A stretch of 64,000 bases of DNA from Botrytis cinerea B05.10 (lineage: Eukaryota > Ascomycota > Leotiomycetes > Helotiales > Sclerotiniaceae). The position numbers and the translations under genes were made by a program. Below are positions 58,297-64,000 of the stretch, piece after piece. The notes under the pieces are model-generated. The model worked only from the letters and a program-made list of their open reading frames with translations, searched no databases and was not told the DNA's origin. Numbering within the stretch: the stretch's first letter is position 1; each line of letters starts with the position of its first letter. The stretch spans positions 1,364,001 to 1,428,000 of the forward strand of contig NC_037316.1 of the NCBI RefSeq assembly GCF_000143535.2. The letters run 5' to 3'.

Positions 58297-61200
58297 TCAG
58301 TTGACCGGGCCCTCAGTCTTATACATTTCCACGCCAACTTCGAACGATTTGAAATCTACCCAGGGAGCTCCTTCGCAAGTAAACTCGCAATTGAACATTT
58401 GATCTGTTTGGTTGGCATCATCTCTTCCTGCTCTCACTTCCGGGAGGAGAATTTGTTCGTAAGTAGTATGATGCTCCTCAACTTCTTCCTTGGGTTTGAT
58501 TTCCTTGAGGAGGTATTCGGAAGCAGCATGATTTGCCATTTCTAATACCGTGTATAGCTTGCCCGAGTCTGCAAATCCAATAGTATGGTTTTTCATACAG
58601 ACTTTCTGGGTTTTGGGGTCAATTTCTTCAACGACTTTCTCAAATCGAACCATGTAGTATTGAGTAGCAAACATCGGTCGTACCAGTGTTGGATCATATT
58701 TGTCAATATCTTCGGTGTTCATTGGCTTAAATTCAACAAAAATCTTGGTAGTCTTCTGTTTGTCGTGAATGATTTGGCCATGATACATACGGTCTGAATC
58801 CCATCTTTCCAGAATTTCCCGTTGTCTGAACATTTTATTTCTGTGTTCGTTGACAAGCATCTGTGCGTACTTGTTGGCCTTTTCAATATCAAGGAACTTC
58901 TTTTTGAGAATTGCTTCGTCTTCACATTCGTGAAGTGTCACTTGCGTCATGACCATATATAAATTGACCATTTCATATGATGCGGGCTGCTGAGGTTTGG
59001 GAGGTATTTTTTTGGCCATTTGAATCGGTCCTGCAAGTAACGTTGATTGGGTCTCTAGATTACTGGAAGACCGTGGAGCGGATTGTCCCTCAAAGTATCT
59101 TGTCATATTGGGCATTGGTAGGACGATCTGAGCACTATGTTCATCGGGGTTGAGTGTAGTGGTTGCTTCTTGAGCCTCTCCTTCGAAATTTGGATCTTCT
59201 TCAAGAAAATCTTCTATCTCTTTCTCGAAAGCAATGTCTTCCTCAGTCCGAGTTTCTAATTGAACCACATCACTCTTTTCGACATCTTCTTTAGCCTCGG
59301 TGTTGTTTTTTCGAGCGTGCTCTATGTACATTTCCGTAGTCTCTTCGTCCATCGGATCTTCTACAGACTCCTCAGACTCGTCCGAGTCAAAAATTGGTTC
59401 CAGTTTCTTCTTCGGTTGTGGTTGGGCACGCTGAGCTGCATGCAATTGAGCCCGTTCTTTCATAATTTCGGCCGTTTTAATCTTATGCTCTTTCAGAGTT
59501 AGAGCCGGAGGATCATCATCTTCTTCAATTTGATTAGAATCACTGGCAGTATCGGAGGATGAGATTTGCGCCGCGGGCATGCTAGAATGGTTAAGTATAT
59601 TTATTCTAGAAAGAGGTTCATGTTCATGTTCGTTAAATGAAGCCTTTTCTCCCGCACGATTTTTCTTTCGTTTTTGCTCACGCTTGAATTTTCAGTTAGT
59701 GTAAATACATAACGGTGGCTTAGTGTAGAAACGTACCTCTCGCTTCTCCATCAACTTGTCAAGTCTAGCTTCCAGCTCAGAATTACCTAATATCCTACCC
59801 TCTTTATGAGCCTCTTCGATGAGTTCTTTCTCTTTCCTCTTGCGATACTCAACTGTTCTCTTCTTCGCAGATGCAGCTTTTCTCCCCTCCAATCTTGCCC
59901 TGTTCGAATTTTCCTTCCGAGCCTGTGCCGCAGCCTGGACTCTTTGGCGATTAGCTTCAATTTCCTCTCGCTCTGCTTGTGAAATCAGACGAGTTTCTGG
60001 TCTAATTGAAGTAGTAGTAAATGCTACTGGTGGAGGAAGAGGGGGAGGTAAAGTCAATGGAAGTGGGCGGGGTTTCAAGACTGTAAGGTCTGTGGAAGAG
60101 TTCTCAGTGAAATTCTGAAAACCTTCTGACTGTTCACGAGGAACGTATCCTTCGGGCTCATGTCCGGCTAGAGGCTGTAATTTAACACTGAATATGGAAT
60201 CTCCTAATGCCTTTGTTAGCGGCTGGATACGTTTTTTCTTTGGCGTGCTTTTCGATGGTGCTTTAGAAACTTCCCGTGGAGCAACCTTTTGAGCAAATAT
60301 TTCGGGGTTTGGCTCTGCGGGTATGGAATTTGCTCGTTTTTGCTTGGCAGCTGCATTCTCGTTTGCTCTTTTTTTTCGAATGGCTTCTCGCTCCGCGTCC
60401 CTATCTTCGAGAGTCTTGTCACCACTTGGATTGTGAATTGTCTTGGCAAAGATCTCAGTTATACTAGTAGGAGGTCGATCATGCTCTATGGACTGAACAA
60501 TTGTCGAGTCACTACTAAAGCTCCCAGTGAAATTTTGAAGATCATTCGAAATTTGCTGTTCTGGAGTGGCTTCCACAACTGTCTTTCGATTGTCTGAAAC
60601 GAACAGTGAATCTTCATCCTCGACTTCGGTGATTATTGAAGGTGTGGCTTGAGTAGATGAAGTATTTGCTGTATGTGAAGTATCAGTACCGTTTACAGGT
60701 GTTATTTGGGTCTGTGTAGTGGGCAATGAACTTTCATCGTCAATTTCCATGCTTGTTGAAAGCCTGACTTGAGGAGGCTGAGAGTTGACTCTGTTCGAGA
60801 TACCGTCCAAAGCCGTAGACTTTCTCGCAGGCTTCAATTCCGCAATCGATTTTGCTTTAACTTGCGCCTCAAGTTTTTCCAATTGTCGTTTCATTCGCTC
60901 AAACTTAGCTTCATTCTCTTTTCTTTCTTTTTCTGCAGCTTGGACATTTTCCTCGATGACCTTGGATGCAGCCAAATCTCTTTCTTTCTTCTCTTGTAGT
61001 AACTTGTTTGCCGCCTTACGTCTCTCGTCTGCATTCTGTTGCTCCTTCAATGATTGATGATGGCGTTCGGCATCACGTTTGGCTTTTTTTGCTGCTGCTT
61101 CTTTCTCCTTCTCGGCCTGCTCAGCCGCTTTCCTCTCGTTCTCTTTCTTGGCTCTTGCTTCATTCTTCTTTCGCTTCCTCTCAGCATCAATGAGATCTTG

Positions 61201-62928
61201 CTTCTCTTTTTGTTCCCGCACTCTTTGAGCTTCCAAACGTTTAGCTTCTTCACGCTCTCTCATTTCTTCCTCAGTTTCACCAATAACTTCTCCGAAAAGC
61301 TCCGCTTGCAAAGCCTCATTATCTGCATTGAGTTCTTGTCGGATGATCTTCTCGGCTGCTTGTCGTTGTCGTATGTTTTCTTCAGTTTGTTGTCCATTAT
61401 TAGGACTAGATTTAATGACTTGGTGCTGATGAGTATTTTGACCAGGTTGTTGTCCAGTTTTAGTGCCAAGACCATCCTGCTCAGAGATCTCCATTGGAGC
61501 CGATACTTTCATTGGGCCTCTCCTTGTTGGAGTCCAGTGCTGAGGTATAAAAGGCATTGCACTGCGGGCATAAACAGTACTTTCTGGAGTAACGAGATCA
61601 ATAGTGACGCCCGGATTGTTAGATCTATTTGAGTCTCTGGATGGAGTCTGATGAACCTGTTCTGCGACTTCGGAGTTTTTCCTTCGAAATACACTAGACT
61701 TTGGTAGAGCATTTATGAAGTTCATGGGAGCATTATGAGCTCTCACTTGAGACTTAGATCTGCGGCGAAGATCATTTTCCAATGGTGTGTCATAAACATC
61801 GTCGTCATCAATGAGACCATAATCAACCGTTCGGGCTTGACTTGAATAGTTCTGTATGCGATCAGACGCAACTGATCTGATTCTAACTGGTTGATTCTTT
61901 GGCATATGTGGGAGTGGCTTCATCGAGGCAGATTTATCAATTCTCCCTTTCAATCTGTTAGCAGAGTAAGGTTTGGGTACAGCAGATTCAAAGCTTGGCC
62001 ATAATGGCGAGCGAAGTTGGGGCTTCTTTCCCTGCTTTTGAATTCTGACACTGTACATACCATTTTCAGTGCCCAGATATTGAACATCGCTATTGTCGTT
62101 TGAGATTCTTGGGGCTAGACTTTGTGCACGAGAATAACTATGACGTTTTTTTTTCTTGGGTGCACCGACTAGTTCGCGATTGGCTTTTGAACTTTCTTGA
62201 CGACTTCGGCCAGCTGTTCTATGAGCATCTGTACCAGATGACATAGATCCGTAGGTTGACTCCTCCCTCATGCGCCTCTTAGTTTGAGCATTGTTAGGTG
62301 AAAAGACACTTGGCTCTTTGTCGAACTGCCGGTTGTAATCTTTCATTGTAACATAACCTTGGTCCTCATACAAGTCTCTTGCAAGCGAATGACTACGGGC
62401 GACCGATGTTCTGCTAACTGCTGAGGTGTTTTTGAAACTTTCATACTCTTCGAAAACATCATTTGCAACACTCTTATATCGAGCGTCATTGCGGGCAACG
62501 GATTCATTGCGAGACCGCGGGATCGCTGAGATGTGATCATATATAACCTCCTCTACGTTTGTTGTGCGGCCACGTTCAATTCGATTTGGGTGTTCACTCT
62601 GATGTCGCTTCCGTCTGTCCTTCGCAGGTTGAGCGGGACTTGTCACCCTTTTATTATTAATCTGTGGTTGTTGCAAGACGACAGGATATTCATCAGATGA
62701 GCTTCCATCGTCTGAAAAGTCTTGATAAAGCTTCATGGGCGCGATCAGACCTCTGAGTTGTGAATGAGATGTTTTTGGTTGTTCGTAGTATTGATGCTGC
62801 GGGTCCGGTTGTGCCTTAGAGTGATGAGATGTTTCTCTCTTGAATCGAGGCTGAGATTGGTTCCTAGAACTACCACTTGGCAAGGGATCAGGATCCCATG
62901 TATCGTCAAGCTCCATTTTCGACATCAA
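58297..62928 (-). CDS. large coiled-coil protein of unknown function
   Basis: Two exons on the minus strand, 62928-59737 and 59682-58297, give 1525 residues. The 54 bp intron (GTACGT, CTAAC, CAAG acceptor) is phase 0 and joins LMEKRE to REQKRKKNRAGEK in frame. Without it one would annotate a 1078- and a 427-residue protein. The N-terminal 540 residues are disordered and Arg/Ser-rich. A highly charged Lys/Glu/Arg/Ala coiled coil spans about 550-700. Two degenerate copies of a DS(L/I)F...QNFT...S-T motif lie at about 772-810 and 908-950. A Pro-rich run (LPLTLPPPLPPPV) follows. After the junction there is an acidic stretch, then a better-ordered C-terminal domain of about 230 residues (VNLYMVMTQVTLHECEDEAI; FVEFKPMNTEDIDKYDPT). 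No family was recognised. A second Met at residue 5 (MELDD) is an alternative start. Confidence 0.8.
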
Positions 62929-64000
62929 ATTCTTCAGAAGATTGTTGAAAGATGAAAGCGTCAGTGATGTAGATATGAAGTGATGAAGTATAAGGGTAAC
63001 TGGAAGCCGAAAAGGATAAGGGAGCTAAGTTTATTGGATCTGACAGGTCGTCAGTGAAAATTCACAATAAATTTCGAACGTTTGAAAGTTGTTGTGTTGA
63101 ATAAGTGCGGGGTAAAATCTATGTGTAAAGATGAACGAAGGGGGGTAGAAGGCTGGAAGGAGGGGAAGTCAGGGATGCAACTCGAGAAGCATGATCAAGA
63201 CTTCATTGAATAATATAAATAGGTACTTCGAGACGAAGAGAATAGAGGGTGAGTTGCATTCTTTTGGCTTTTGATAAAGAAAAATACTTACCCTGATTCT
63301 GGTGATACTATGTGGTTGTTGTTGCATTGTGGAAAGTGAGGCGACAGGCTTATAGTATCAAGATTTTAGAAAGAAGACTAATATACCTTGACTAGTGTGA
63401 CGACCAGCGCCCCCCAATAGGATATAATAGTTATGAAGAGTAGCACGTGGCCTGAGAATTATGTAGTTTGAATAGAGCTGATGTGAAAATTTAGATCAAA
63501 AAGTTATAAAGAGAAGAGAGAAAATTGCAAGAGAGGCAGACCTCGAATAAGCCCACAGTTCCTTTAAGTGAATTAAACGAGATTCGGCTAGGTGAATACA
63601 TGTATGTCAATGTAGATGACTCAAAACACCTTCAGAAGATCACTTACCCCGCTCCTCAACAAAAATATTTTTTCAGATGAAGCTCACAAGGTCAGAATGG
63701 GTGAAGAAAAGTGGCAATCTTGAGAAAATTATACTTGAGAATATTCATTAAGGCTCGTTTCAGTGAATGGAGAATGAAGTTGCCATAGATCACCAACTAA
63801 TAATATTGATACACTCACAAATGTGAGTGAGGAGAGAAGAGCGCTGGAGCCTATCGGCATAACAGAAGTATGCGGAATGGAATATCACTCGTCTGTCACT
63901 ATGGTAAAAGGTCAAAAAGTTAATCGTATCATCTTTGGTGTATACTTCTCAAAATCAATCGTACTCTCCAACAATTTGGATTCAATACCTCACAGCAGGC
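62929..64000. other. upstream region of the coiled-coil gene
   Basis: Promoter and leader of the minus-strand gene; AT-rich with no recognisable gene to the end of the window. Confidence 0.5.

Overview
The window is nuclear DNA of a filamentous ascomycete fungus. Genes are split by short introns (about 50-215 bp) with GTANGT-type donors and CTAAC-type branch sites. Nuclear tRNA genes carry introns one base 3' of the anticodon. There is a velvet-domain regulator. Intergenic DNA is AT-rich and full of microsatellites. A leotiomycete, perhaps close to Botrytis or Sclerotinia, is my guess from general character; nothing seen here proves it. There is no prokaryote-like operon structure and no CRISPR array.

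Left part (1-14.1 kb): a short velvet-domain protein; a cytosolic/mitochondrial arginyl-tRNA synthetase with a CPC1/Gcn4-type site in its promoter; an extended SDR of D-erythronate-dehydrogenase type; a 3.9 kb gene-poor stretch with AT-rich and repetitive DNA; then malic enzyme in four exons.

Middle (14.1-44.7 kb): a gene-poor stretch leads to a 1412-residue protein that joins a HeLo-like N-terminus, a degenerate protein kinase and a trypsin-fold protease with an intact-looking His/Asp/Ser set. It is the most unusual gene here. An intron-containing tRNA-Lys(CTT) follows. Next come three small single-pass membrane proteins in a row and an acidic 515-residue protein. An 8 kb stretch without clear genes ends in a long G-poor leader for a 656-residue disordered protein. 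After it lies a tRNA-Ser(GCT)-like gene with a 110 bp intron.

Right part (44.7-64 kb): a histidine-phosphatase-superfamily protein on the minus strand; a single-pass membrane protein with a PPAY motif; a divergent pair RIO1 kinase (minus) / cohesin SMC3 (plus) sharing a 346 bp promoter with two ACGCGA boxes; and a 1525-residue coiled-coil protein on the minus strand. That last gene looks like two genes until a 54 bp intron is recognised.

Core housekeeping genes (ArgRS, malic enzyme, RIO1, SMC3) are interspersed with lineage-restricted genes. Exon borders were placed by eye from splice consensus and reading frame; no transcript data were available. Domain assignments are by recognition of motifs, not by database search.
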